A stretch of 6,931 nt of DNA from NCBI GenBank assembly GCA_023429135.1, contig JAEYWD010000103.1, positions 1 to 6,931 of the forward strand, written 5' to 3'. The translations under genes and the position numbers were made by a program. Below, one piece after another: positions 1-6,931 of the stretch; within the stretch, counting starts at the first letter, position 1, and each line of letters begins with the position of its first letter. This stretch comes from Bacteroidota bacterium (GTDB lineage: Bacteria > Bacteroidota > Bacteroidia > Bacteroidales > JAAUTT01). The notes beneath the pieces are model-generated. The model saw only the letters and a list, made by a program, of their open reading frames with translations. It was not told where the DNA came from and ran no database searches.

Positions 1-66
1 CTTGGAATCTTTTTTGGACAGACCGCTTTCTGCGGCAATTGCATCAATTAATTCTTGTTTGTTCAT
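1..66 (-). CDS. HU-family DNA-binding protein, N-terminal fragment (runs off left edge)
   Basis: The 22 visible codons begin with ATG at 66-64 and read MNKQELIDAIAAESGLSKKD followed by Ser-Lys. This is the N-terminal helix-turn-helix start typical of HU/IHF-family histone-like proteins (consensus near MNKxELIxAIAxxxGLSKKDAxxA). The family forms small dimeric nucleoid proteins of about 90-100 residues that bend DNA with two beta-arm ribbons; here those arms and the rest of the body lie outside the window. The start is supported by alignment of Met1 with the usual HU start. Upstream bases on the minus strand are A/T-rich with no Shine-Dalgarno motif, as is usual in Bacteroidota. The gene diverges from the PAS gene at 353 and shows no functional link to it. 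HU versus IHF-like paralogue cannot be decided from 22 residues. Confidence 0.82.
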   Translation of the reverse strand, partial: MNKQELIDAIAAESGLSKKDSK

Positions 67-352
67 AGAAAAAATAATTAGAGGTTTTAAAAAATGGTTT
101 TTCCAGACATCTAAGATAACTTCTGAAGTCCGCATTTGTTGCGAGCTTTTTGAGAAATAGTCATAAAAATATTAACAATCTGTTCATAACATCTGTAGGC
201 GTTTAGGTAATTCATTCATTATCATGTATTTATTAAAAAGTACGTCAAACCCTCTCCAGCACTGACTTCTGCATTTTTTTTCATTTTTTAGGACTTTACA
301 GACCTCATTTTTCGGAAAATTGTGTAATTTTTATTCCAATTTAGTATTCAAA
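67..352. other. Divergent intergenic region between the HU-like gene and the PAS gene
   Basis: These 286 bp separate two divergent start codons and should contain both promoters. I found no convincing Bacteroidota promoter pair (TTTG near -33 with TAnnTTTG near -7) on either strand. Visible structure is limited: a short perfect dyad at 119-129, two T-runs at 274-281 and 284-289, and a weak possible hairpin at 314-337 in the PAS-gene leader (GGAA and AATT pairing with AATT and TTCC, with a bulge). No open reading frame, tRNA or known riboswitch is recognisable. The region is notably AT-rich and has no coding character. Confidence 0.6.
119..129. repeat. Short perfect dyad ACTTC-T-GAAGT upstream of the HU-like gene
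   Basis: ACTTC (119-123) and GAAGT (125-129) are perfect inverted copies around a single central base, 53 bp upstream of the HU-like start codon. A 7-bp piece of it, ACTTCTG, recurs at 265-271 in the same intergenic region. The arrangement could be a small operator. An 11-bp dyad also arises easily by chance in AT-rich DNA, so a regulatory role is only a guess. Confidence 0.25.
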
Positions 353-889
353 ATGAGCATAACCGTTAAAAGGAATACAAAAAACCAGCATAAAAACTCC
401 GATATGGGCAAAGTTTTATCAAGTAACAATATCAGTTTCGATACATTAAAAGACAGTAAAGACTTTCTGAAGTTTATTCTTAACGACATTACCAGTTGCG
501 TTCTGCTTTTAGATAAGGATATGATGCTTTACGCATTTAACGATCCGCTGAAGAATATTTTCTCAAACAGGCCCGATGAACACCTGCTTTACCAACGATG
601 CGGTGAAGCTATCGGATGTGCCTTCTCGGTAGAGGAAATGAAAGATTGTGGTAAAACTTCCAAATGCACCACCTGCGAATTACGCGAGTCGGCCCTTTTG
701 GCTTATGTAAACCGTAAAAATGTATACAAGGGTAAATTGGCCCGCGAATTTTACAAAACCGATTCGTCCAAAGCGCTTAAATATCTTCAGTTCTCAACCA
801 GGGCATTTTATTATAACCAGGAGTATTACCTCATCCTGATCATAAGCGACATAACTCCACTTACAGAGTTGCCCGATAGTTTTATGTAA
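353..889 (+). CDS. Stand-alone PAS-domain protein with a conserved-type cysteine cluster
   Basis: The 178-residue soluble protein has no signal peptide or membrane segment. Residues 1-30 are polar and basic and probably disordered. Residues 37-70 have the PAS start pattern (helix, then a strand with LLLDKDMMLYAFND), and residues 145-168 give the closing PAS strands ending in SDIT. Between them is a cysteine cluster, C83-GEAIG-C89-x9-C99-G-x4-C105-x2-C108. From memory, a similar insert (RPGEALGC...CGxxxxCxxC) occurs in PAS sensor domains fused to histidine kinases or other outputs. Here the protein ends ten residues after the DIT motif, so no kinase, GGDEF or DNA-binding output is attached. 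A metal- or redox-sensing role is inferred from cysteine spacing only. I prefer ATG 353: an in-frame TTG at 320 would add 11 residues, and a later ATG at 404 would remove 17 disordered ones. It converges on the permease gene and looks monocistronic. Confidence 0.8.
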   Translation: MSITVKRNTKNQHKNSDMGKVLSSNNISFDTLKDSKDFLKFILNDITSCVLLLDKDMMLYAFNDPLKNIFSNRPDEHLLYQRCGEAIGCAFSVEEMKDCGKTSKCTTCELRESALLAYVNRKNVYKGKLAREFYKTDSSKALKYLQFSTRAFYYNQEYYLILIISDITPLTELPDSFM

Positions 890-890
890 T

Positions 891-915
891 AAGCTTTATT
901 CGTACCGTAAAGCTT
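891..915. terminator. Possible bidirectional stem-loop at the convergent gene ends
   Basis: AAGCTTTA at 891-898 and TAAAGCTT at 908-915 are perfect 8-bp inverted copies separated by 9 bases. Inside the loop, CG (901-902) can also pair with CG (906-907) after a two-base bulge. The stem begins two bases after the PAS stop codon and contains the stop and last codons of the convergent permease gene. Neither strand has a clear U-tract after the stem and most pairs are A-T, so it is not a classical intrinsic terminator. It could act as a weak shared 3' end or an mRNA 3' stabiliser. Confidence 0.35.
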
Positions 916-3229
916 CAACCGGATTTCGGTGTGCAGCCCTGTATGCCTGGTAGCTTACCGTTGCAATTGTAATAACAATGGCTGTAAAGCATGCAACCAG
1001 TAAAATGTAAATATCGATGCTGGTATGGTATGCAAACTGGCTTAGCCAAACATTCATAATATACCACGCCAGAGGAATAGCAATAATTCCCGCCAGGATT
1101 ACCCATTTAACAAATTCTCCCGATAAAAGCTTAAGAATACTCATTTCCGAAGCTCCCAACACTTTTCGAACTCCAATTTCTTTCGTGCGTTGTTCGGCAA
1201 GATAGGAGGCTAGTCCCAGCAATCCTATGGCGGCAATAAAAATTGCCAGAATAGCCATATACATAAAAAGGTGTGCCAGCTTTACTTCTGACTTGTAAAG
1301 GTTATCGAACGATTCATCCAGAAATTTATATTCTAAAATGAAATCGCCACTTATTTCATTCCATACTTTTCTGATATGGTCAGTAGTCTGTTGAGCCGAT
1401 CCGTTAATCAGAATGCTTGCAGTGCCTGTATATTGTGGTCGCCAGGCTATAACCAAGGGTGCAACCGGTGAGTGTAGGGAGTTATAATAGCAATCCTTAA
1501 TTACTCCCAGAACTTCCATTTTCCTGTCGCCAGTTCCTATTATTGCTCCTATGGGATTTTTTAACCCGAAATATTTAACAGCTTCTTCGTTAATGATAAC
1601 TTTTTCCTGATCGGTTGGGTTAGAACGGTCGAAATTTCTGCCCTGAATAACTTGTAGGTTCAGGGTGCCAATAAACTCTGGTTCTGTTCCCAGAAAGGTG
1701 AATTGTTTATTTTCGTTGTCTACCATCACCGATTCCTGCCAGCTTATATTACCGAAAGGTTGAGTTGAAAAGGCAACAGAACTGATATTTGCATCCGACA
1801 GAAGTTTTTGCCTGAATGTTTCGCGGTTTTTCAGGAGCTGTTCGTTTAACCCGACTACCAGAACTTGGTCCTTATCGAAGCCCAGGTCCTTACTTCTGAA
1901 ATAGTTCAGTTGTTTATAAACGGTTAAGGTTGCAATAATCAGGAATATCGAAATGGAGAACTGGAATGTGATAAGTACCCGCCTAAATATCAAGGAGCCT
2001 TTGCCGCTGGTTTTTTCCTTTTTCAAACTACTGACAGGTTTAAGCCGGTTTAAATAGAATGCAGGATAAAGTCCGGCAATAATGCCAATCAAAATGGGAA
2101 ACGGAACAGCAATTATCAGTAGCCAAATAGAAATTTCGTCGCCATAAGTAATCTCACGGTTTAAGAGGTTGTTGGCCACTGGTCGCAATAATTCAATTAA
2201 AACCAATGCCAGCTCGGTAGATATAATGGTAATCAGGATGGCTTCTCCAAGAAACTGTAATATAAGACTGCTTTTACCCGCTCCCAGCACTTTTCTTACA
2301 CCTATTTCCTTAGACCGGTTGCCGGCCCTGGCTGTTGTTAAATTAATAAAGTTAACACAAGCAATTACTACAATAAAAACCCCGATTGACATAAAAAAGA
2401 TGAGCATACTCTTGTTCCCTCCAGGATTGCCAATATTGTACTTTACCTGGGTAAAATAAATTTCCTTCAGAGGCCTCAACTGGAAAAAAGGCTTACTGTC
2501 GACCCAATTGGCTTTGCCGGTATAAAACTGTATTATTTTATTTGCCAGAAGTTTTGGATCGGTATTGGGTTTTAGCCGGAAGAAAGTATGATAATTCCAT
2601 TGGCCGTAACGGTTCAGAAAAGTGGAATCGTTATAAATGTGCTGCAAGGTTGGGAAGTAGGCTATAGCATTGGTTTTAATGTGAAAACGCGGAACATCTT
2701 TGATAACACCTGTTACAGTGAAATTGTGTTTGTTATTTATCTGCAATGACTGGCCTAAAGGATTGTCGTCACCAAACAGCCTTTTAGCCTCCGATTGGGT
2801 GAGAATTACCGAGAAGGGTACTTTTAAAGCAGTGTTCGGATTGCCTTGAAGGAATTCAAAAGTAAATATGTTGAGCATGGCCGAATCGGCGTAGAGCATG
2901 TTTTGCAGCTTGATAAGTTTTTCATCCTTTTTTACAGTTAGCGATGCGCCTTCAAAGCCAGATATTCGGGTGAAATCTTCAATTTCGGGGAAATTTGCAG
3001 CCAGCTCAGGACCGTATGCAGTTCCAAGGATGGCCCAGTCTTCGGTTTCGAGCCTGTATATGTCTTTATAATGCTTGTTAAAGCGGTCGGTTTGGTACTC
3101 GTTATTGACATAAAGAAGTATAAGCGCAAATACAGTAATGCTTATGGTGAGGCCGAGAATTATAATTAGAGAATATCCCTTCTGACGGCTGATATTTCGA
3201 AATGCGGTGATTAAATAATTGCGAATCAT
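896..3229 (-). CDS. MacB/FtsX-family ABC transporter permease, full length, duplicated (777 aa)
   Basis: This inner-membrane protein is built from two MacB-type modules. Membrane helices are seen at about residues 20-42, 275-298, 321-345 and 366-393 (first half) and 415-438, 653-676, 703-727 and 738-760 (second half). Large periplasmic domains lie between helices 1-2 and 5-6. The cytoplasmic FtsX motif KEIGVRKVLGA appears identically at 307-317 and 683-693, so both halves keep the canonical ATPase-facing loop. Periplasmic landmarks are RLFGDDNPLGQSL (150-162), GRNF (530-533) and GVIKDCYYNSLH (575-586), where Cys580 replaces the aromatic residue of the usual KDFH motif. The length is normal for Bacteroidota permeases of this type. 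MacB-like proteins couple cytoplasmic ATP hydrolysis to periplasmic conformational change; the substrate here is unknown. It is the last gene of the run, starting 20 bp after the upstream stop, with no internal promoter or Shine-Dalgarno motif seen. The ATG start sits directly before the expected basic N-terminal anchor (MIRNYLITAFRN). Confidence 0.92.
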   Translation of the reverse strand: MIRNYLITAFRNISRQKGYSLIIILGLTISITVFALILLYVNNEYQTDRFNKHYKDIYRLETEDWAILGTAYGPELAANFPEIEDFTRISGFEGASLTVKKDEKLIKLQNMLYADSAMLNIFTFEFLQGNPNTALKVPFSVILTQSEAKRLFGDDNPLGQSLQINNKHNFTVTGVIKDVPRFHIKTNAIAYFPTLQHIYNDSTFLNRYGQWNYHTFFRLKPNTDPKLLANKIIQFYTGKANWVDSKPFFQLRPLKEIYFTQVKYNIGNPGGNKSMLIFFMSIGVFIVVIACVNFINLTTARAGNRSKEIGVRKVLGAGKSSLILQFLGEAILITIISTELALVLIELLRPVANNLLNREITYGDEISIWLLIIAVPFPILIGIIAGLYPAFYLNRLKPVSSLKKEKTSGKGSLIFRRVLITFQFSISIFLIIATLTVYKQLNYFRSKDLGFDKDQVLVVGLNEQLLKNRETFRQKLLSDANISSVAFSTQPFGNISWQESVMVDNENKQFTFLGTEPEFIGTLNLQVIQGRNFDRSNPTDQEKVIINEEAVKYFGLKNPIGAIIGTGDRKMEVLGVIKDCYYNSLHSPVAPLVIAWRPQYTGTASILINGSAQQTTDHIRKVWNEISGDFILEYKFLDESFDNLYKSEVKLAHLFMYMAILAIFIAAIGLLGLASYLAEQRTKEIGVRKVLGASEMSILKLLSGEFVKWVILAGIIAIPLAWYIMNVWLSQFAYHTSIDIYILLVACFTAIVITIATVSYQAYRAAHRNPVEALRYE

Positions 3230-3249
3230 GATTAAAAATGTTTTGTTGT

Positions 3250-5640
3250 TTATTCGTATCTTAAAGCTTCCACCGGGTTGCGGCTTGCAGCACGGTATGC
3301 CTGCCAGCTAACAGCTATAAGGGCAATGGTAAGGGCAAGCATGCCAGCCGATGTAAAAATCCACCAGCTAAGTCCGGTTTTGTAGGCAAAGTTTTGTAGC
3401 CACCGGTGCATTACATACCAGGCAACAGGTGTGGCGATAACAAAAGCAACAGCGGTCCAGATAATAATCTCCTTCCATAACAGGTAAATCATCTGAAACA
3501 TTGTACCACCGTTTACTTTTCTGATGCCGATTTCTTTGGTGCGAAGCAGGCTTATAAAATTCGATAATCCGAAAAGGCCCATAGCTGCTATGAGAATTGC
3601 CACAATGGTGAAACTCAGAATAATTGTTGATAGCTTGGATTCCGCTTCGTATTGTTCTTCAATTTTTCCTTGTAAGGTGCTGCTTTCAAAGTTGACGTCG
3701 CCGTTTATTTTATCCCATATGTCTTTAACTTTTGGTAGAGCAGCTCGATAGTCGACTTTTGTTTTGATGGCCATCTCGAAAAATGTTTGATTATTTATAA
3801 CCATGTAAGCAGGAGTAATTTTGCTGTGGAGATCGTGGATGTGAAAATTTTTCACCACACCATTCACAGTTCCGAAAGGTAATTTGGTTCCGATTATTTC
3901 TTTTAGTCCCAGTTCGCTGATAGCAGCTTCGTTGATGATTACTCCATCCTTTGCCGGACTGTCTTTGGAGAAGTTTCGACCTTCCTTGATTGTTAGTCCG
4001 AGGGTCTCAACAAAATCGTAATCTGTTAACATTGCTTCCAGGTATGCAGTTTTTGAAGGATCGTCAATTCTTGGAACACCCATCGACATTCGACCTGGTG
4101 AAGGTGGTATAAGCAACGCAGCAGTTACCGATTGTACTTCGGGCAATTTCAGTAGCTCCTGTTTTAAGGTTTGATAGTTTGTTTGTGCGCCAAAATCGTT
4201 TAACCGAATGGTAATTACGTTTTCAGTTGTTATACCCGGATTATAATTTGCTACAAACTTTAATTGCTTAACTATTGTAGCTGAACAGATTATTAGCGCA
4301 ATAAATATGGTTACCTGGGCAATAACAAGTGTTTTCAGGAAGGTAGAATGGACACCTGAGCGGGCATTGCTTCCCCGTAAAATTACAATAGGATTAAATC
4401 TATTGAGATAAAAGGCAATATATAATCCCGAGACAATACCCACCATTAAGGTGATGGACAGCACTCCGGCAATAAAAATCAAATTCTGACCGTACTGCAC
4501 CACAAGATTTTTATCGAGCAACGAATTGAGAACAGGTAATATCAATTCGGTGAAACAAATGGCCAGCGGTAAGGAAATGACCGATATGGTTACCGATTCG
4601 AACATAACTTGTTGCAGCAGTTTGCCAAAGTCGGCCCCACTGGCTTTTCGTATCGCTATTTCTTTGGATCGTTTTTCGGATTGTGCCAGTGACAATATCA
4701 AATAGTTAAAACAGGCAATTATTAGTATTAAAAGCGCTGTGGCCGAAAAAATGTAAATATTGCTGAGCTTTCCGTGAGCCCAGTTATCGAAAGGGATGTT
4801 AGAAGAATGGAGGTAAATTTTATCGTATCGCTGTAAGGTATAAGCTGAGCCATCTTTTTGGTTAATATGTTGTTTAAAGCTGTTGTTTATTCTCTTGATT
4901 AAAGTATTTGCATCGTTACCCGGATTAAGTTTTACAAGTGTCGAGAAGAAATTATGATCCCATGCGTCTTTCCATTCCTTTGGTTTTTCGTCGTTGCCAT
5001 AGGTTATAAGCATCTTCATCAGGTTTTTCTTTCCAAAATCGATGTTCCCCAATAAATTGATTTTTATGGAAGAGTTTGCAGGTAAATCCTTATAAACTGC
5101 CGAAACGGTTACAAGTTGATCTTCGCCTTTAATCGAAAGTAAAAGGTTTTTTCCGACCGCAGAGGTATTGTTGAAATATTTGTGCGCAATAGATTGTGAA
5201 ATGACTATATTGTTGATCTCAGTCAAAGCCTTGCTCTCATCTCCTTCAACAAAGTCGAAGGTTAAGATGTTGAAAATTGATTGGTCGGAAAACAGGAAAC
5301 CGCCTTCCTCAGTAACCCCGGTACCTTGTTTTACTTTTATTTTTCCGAGATCTACAAGTCTTGCAAAATTTTCAATTTCAGGAAATTCCTGCTTTGCTGC
5401 CGGACCAAAGAGAAAAGTCACATTAGACGAAGTTGTTTTTCGCTCTCCTTCAAAAAGGTTGACCCGGTAAACATTTTTCCGGTTCTTCTGGAACGAATCC
5501 ATGCGAAGTTCGCCTATCACAAACAGCATAATGATAAAGCAACTTGCCAGCCCGAGCGAAAGTCCGAAGATATTAATAAACGATGTGGCCTTATTTCTTA
5601 AAAGGCTGCGGAGATATGAGATGAGGAAATTTTTAAGCAT
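3250..5640 (-). CDS. MacB/FtsX-family ABC transporter permease, full length, duplicated (796 aa)
   Basis: The architecture matches the downstream paralogue: helices at about 21-43, 295-316, 346-368, 386-411, 435-456, 670-693, 724-744 and 760-782, with two large periplasmic domains. The two FtsX loops differ. The first reads KEIAIRKASGA (326-336) and is preceded by FNYLILSLAQ rather than the usual NFINLTTA-like stretch; the second is the more regular KEIGIRKVNGG (702-712). The second periplasmic domain has GRNF (554-557) and GVVKNFHIHDLH (594-605), but the usual FGxxNPIG segment before it is shortened and altered (around 577-590). It should be an inner-membrane permease subunit working with a separate ATPase not seen here; the cargo is unknown. 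The start ATG follows the upstream stop by 15 bp with an A/T-rich spacer, and MLKNFLISYLRSLLRN is the expected anchor start. It shares the C-terminal tail NPVEALRYE with both neighbours. Confidence 0.92.
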   Translation of the reverse strand: MLKNFLISYLRSLLRNKATSFINIFGLSLGLASCFIIMLFVIGELRMDSFQKNRKNVYRVNLFEGERKTTSSNVTFLFGPAAKQEFPEIENFARLVDLGKIKVKQGTGVTEEGGFLFSDQSIFNILTFDFVEGDESKALTEINNIVISQSIAHKYFNNTSAVGKNLLLSIKGEDQLVTVSAVYKDLPANSSIKINLLGNIDFGKKNLMKMLITYGNDEKPKEWKDAWDHNFFSTLVKLNPGNDANTLIKRINNSFKQHINQKDGSAYTLQRYDKIYLHSSNIPFDNWAHGKLSNIYIFSATALLILIIACFNYLILSLAQSEKRSKEIAIRKASGADFGKLLQQVMFESVTISVISLPLAICFTELILPVLNSLLDKNLVVQYGQNLIFIAGVLSITLMVGIVSGLYIAFYLNRFNPIVILRGSNARSGVHSTFLKTLVIAQVTIFIALIICSATIVKQLKFVANYNPGITTENVITIRLNDFGAQTNYQTLKQELLKLPEVQSVTAALLIPPSPGRMSMGVPRIDDPSKTAYLEAMLTDYDFVETLGLTIKEGRNFSKDSPAKDGVIINEAAISELGLKEIIGTKLPFGTVNGVVKNFHIHDLHSKITPAYMVINNQTFFEMAIKTKVDYRAALPKVKDIWDKINGDVNFESSTLQGKIEEQYEAESKLSTIILSFTIVAILIAAMGLFGLSNFISLLRTKEIGIRKVNGGTMFQMIYLLWKEIIIWTAVAFVIATPVAWYVMHRWLQNFAYKTGLSWWIFTSAGMLALTIALIAVSWQAYRAASRNPVEALRYE

Positions 5641-5655
5641 AAGAAATGGTTTTAA

Positions 5656-6931
5656 TTATTCGTACCGGAGTGCTTCAACGGGATTTGTCACTGATGCTTT
5701 TATAGTATGAAAACTGGTAACAACGAGCGTAATTACTAGAATTATGAGGGTTCCGGCAATGAACTCCCAGGACTGCATGCCGGCTTTATATGCGGCTGGC
5801 ATAGCATTGGTAAATACATAATAAGCAGCGGGGCACGCAAAAACAGATGCAAACAACACCAGAAGGATGTATTCCCTGATCAGAATGAAGAATATGTTGA
5901 ATGCCGTTCCTCCATGAACTTTCCTGATACCTATTTCTTTGGTGCGGCGTTTGGTGCTGAATGAAACAAGGCCAAGCAACCCAATAATTGCCAGCAAAAT
6001 GTTCAGGACAGAGAAAAATGTAAAGGTGTTGCTGATGGAGTTATAAGTTTTCAGGTTATTATTGTCCTTCAAATGTTCGGTGTATATTTTTATTTCGAAT
6101 GCATCAGTAGGGAAGAAGGTCTCCAGTTCGGTTTTTAAAATATTTTTTGCTTCACTTAATTTGTCAGGCGCAATGCGAAAGGAATAATTCCATGAACCCA
6201 AGGTAGTATCGTCTTTGAGTTCGATCATACATGGCATTATTTTATTATGAACTGAATTCAAATGAAAATCTTTCATAACCCCCACAACTTCATATTTTCC
6301 GTCGTAAATTTTTTTGCCTATAGGATTGTCCCAGCCAAATTGTTTCAAGGCGGTTTCGTTTATGAGACATCGTTTTCGAAAATCGCCCGGATATTCCCGC
6401 GAGAAGTCACGACCCTGAGTAATTTTTATACCCAGTGTTTTAACATAGTCGTAGCTTACAGTATTCCGACGAACATCAACTTTTTCGTCAGCCTGACCTC
6501 CTTCCCAGTTCATAATTGACCCGTCGCTTCCATTGAAAGGCAGGTTATCCGAAATGGCCATATCTAAAATTTCCGGATGCTGAAGCACTTTATTTCGAAG
6601 AGCTTCGAAACTCTGTTTTTCGTCCGAGCGAATTTCTGCAAATATCAGGTTCTCCTTATTGAATCCAAGGTTTTTATTCATCATAAATTTAACCTGGCGG
6701 CTCATGGCTATGGAGCTTACAATTAAAAAGATTGAAATTCCGAATTGAAAGGATACCAATACTTTTTTTAATCCAACCTTACTTTTTTTACCTTTAAAAA
6801 TATTGGACCGGAAAAGCTCGACCGATTTGTACGACGACATTATCAGGGCAGGGTAAATTCCGGAAAGCAGTCCTATAACCACAGCCCACATAATCATTTT
6901 AAGAGTAAAAGTCCAGTGGCCGGCATACGAT
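5656..6931 (-). CDS. MacB/FtsX-family ABC transporter permease, 5'-truncated by the window edge
   Basis: The C-terminal 424 residues are visible and the frame stays open to base 6931. The ATG at 6897 is therefore an internal Met (visible residue 12), not the start: the preceding codons SYAGHWTFTLK continue the same helix region. Compared with the two full paralogues, roughly the first 360 residues are missing (anchor helix, first periplasmic domain and first FtsX loop). Visible residues 9-31 are the last helix of the first FtsX domain, ending in SGIYPALIMSS. Helices then follow at about 55-77, 303-326, 350-373 and 388-411. The second periplasmic domain carries GRDF (173-176), QFGWDNPIGKKI (197-208) and GVMKDFHLNSVH (217-228), close to the family pattern. 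The FtsX loop is KEIGIRKVHGG (331-341), nearer to the second loop of the middle gene than to the 777-residue paralogue. It is the most upstream permease visible and ends in NPVEALRYE. Confidence 0.9.
   Translation of the reverse strand, partial: SYAGHWTFTLKMIMWAVVIGLLSGIYPALIMSSYKSVELFRSNIFKGKKSKVGLKKVLVSFQFGISIFLIVSSIAMSRQVKFMMNKNLGFNKENLIFAEIRSDEKQSFEALRNKVLQHPEILDMAISDNLPFNGSDGSIMNWEGGQADEKVDVRRNTVSYDYVKTLGIKITQGRDFSREYPGDFRKRCLINETALKQFGWDNPIGKKIYDGKYEVVGVMKDFHLNSVHNKIMPCMIELKDDTTLGSWNYSFRIAPDKLSEAKNILKTELETFFPTDAFEIKIYTEHLKDNNNLKTYNSISNTFTFFSVLNILLAIIGLLGLVSFSTKRRTKEIGIRKVHGGTAFNIFFILIREYILLVLFASVFACPAAYYVFTNAMPAAYKAGMQSWEFIAGTLIILVITLVVTSFHTIKASVTNPVEALRYE

Noticed and set aside
164..171. 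TATTTTTA on the minus strand as a -7 element for the HU-like gene
   Set aside because: It resembles TAnnTTTG except for the last base, but there is no TTTG or TTG at the expected distance upstream, so the promoter is not supported.
274..289. T-runs at 274-281 and 284-289 as an intrinsic terminator
   Set aside because: No convincing GC-rich stem precedes them, and the region lies upstream of two divergent genes where no transcript is expected to end.
320..352. TTG start adding 11 residues to the PAS protein
   Set aside because: An ATG at 353 in the same frame is a better start. The 11 extra residues show no domain character and overlap a leader-like AT-rich stretch. It cannot be fully excluded.
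915..1106. Short minus-strand frames inside the last permease gene (also 2938-3129)
   Set aside because: They are alternative frames of the same coding strand with no family resemblance or start context.
1017..1205. Plus-strand reading frames opposite the permeases (also 2169-2459, 3524-3751, 5168-5470, 5281-5601, 5501-5710, 6262-6519)
   Set aside because: They lie antisense to well-supported FtsX or periplasmic-domain coding sequence, have no recognisable domains and have composition expected of shadow frames.
5656..6897. A complete 413-residue permease starting at ATG 6897
   Set aside because: The frame is open beyond 6897 to the window edge, and comparison with the two full paralogues shows that about 360 N-terminal residues are missing, so this Met is internal.
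1..6931. CRISPR arrays, tRNA or rRNA genes, insertion sequences and attachment sites
   Set aside because: I saw no repeat-spacer pattern, tRNA-like cloverleaf, transposase or terminal inverted repeats anywhere in the window.

Overview
The window looks like chromosomal DNA of a Bacteroidota bacterium. It is AT-rich, every visible stop codon is TAA, and start codons are preceded by A/T-rich leaders without Shine-Dalgarno motifs. The large proteins are of the roughly 800-residue, internally duplicated MacB/FtsX permease type that this phylum carries in many copies. I cannot place it below phylum from sequence alone.

Layout from left to right. Bases 1-66 (minus) hold the first 22 codons of an HU-family DNA-binding protein whose remainder lies off the left edge. 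Bases 67-352 are a divergent intergenic region with no gene. Bases 353-889 (plus) encode a 178-residue single-domain PAS protein with an unusual cysteine cluster (C83, C89, C99, C105, C108) and no output domain. Its stop codon lies 6 bp from the stop codon of a convergent gene, and an 8-bp inverted repeat (891-915) sits across that junction.

The rest (896-6931, minus) is a tight tandem run of three paralogous ABC-transporter permeases, transcribed right to left: a 5'-truncated copy (5656-6931), a complete 796-residue copy (3250-5640) and a complete 777-residue copy (896-3229). The spacers are only 15 and 20 bp, so they are probably co-transcribed. Each complete protein is a duplicated module of membrane anchor, MacB-type periplasmic domain and FtsX three-helix domain. 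All three end in the same nine residues, NPVEALRYE, written with different codons. No ATPase, membrane-fusion protein or outer-membrane partner is inside the window. If they are part of a complete MacB-like machine, its ATPase must be encoded upstream (beyond 6931) or elsewhere, and the cargo cannot be read from this sequence.

The permease array is an ordinary type of locus for this phylum. The least ordinary item is the stand-alone Cys-cluster PAS protein.
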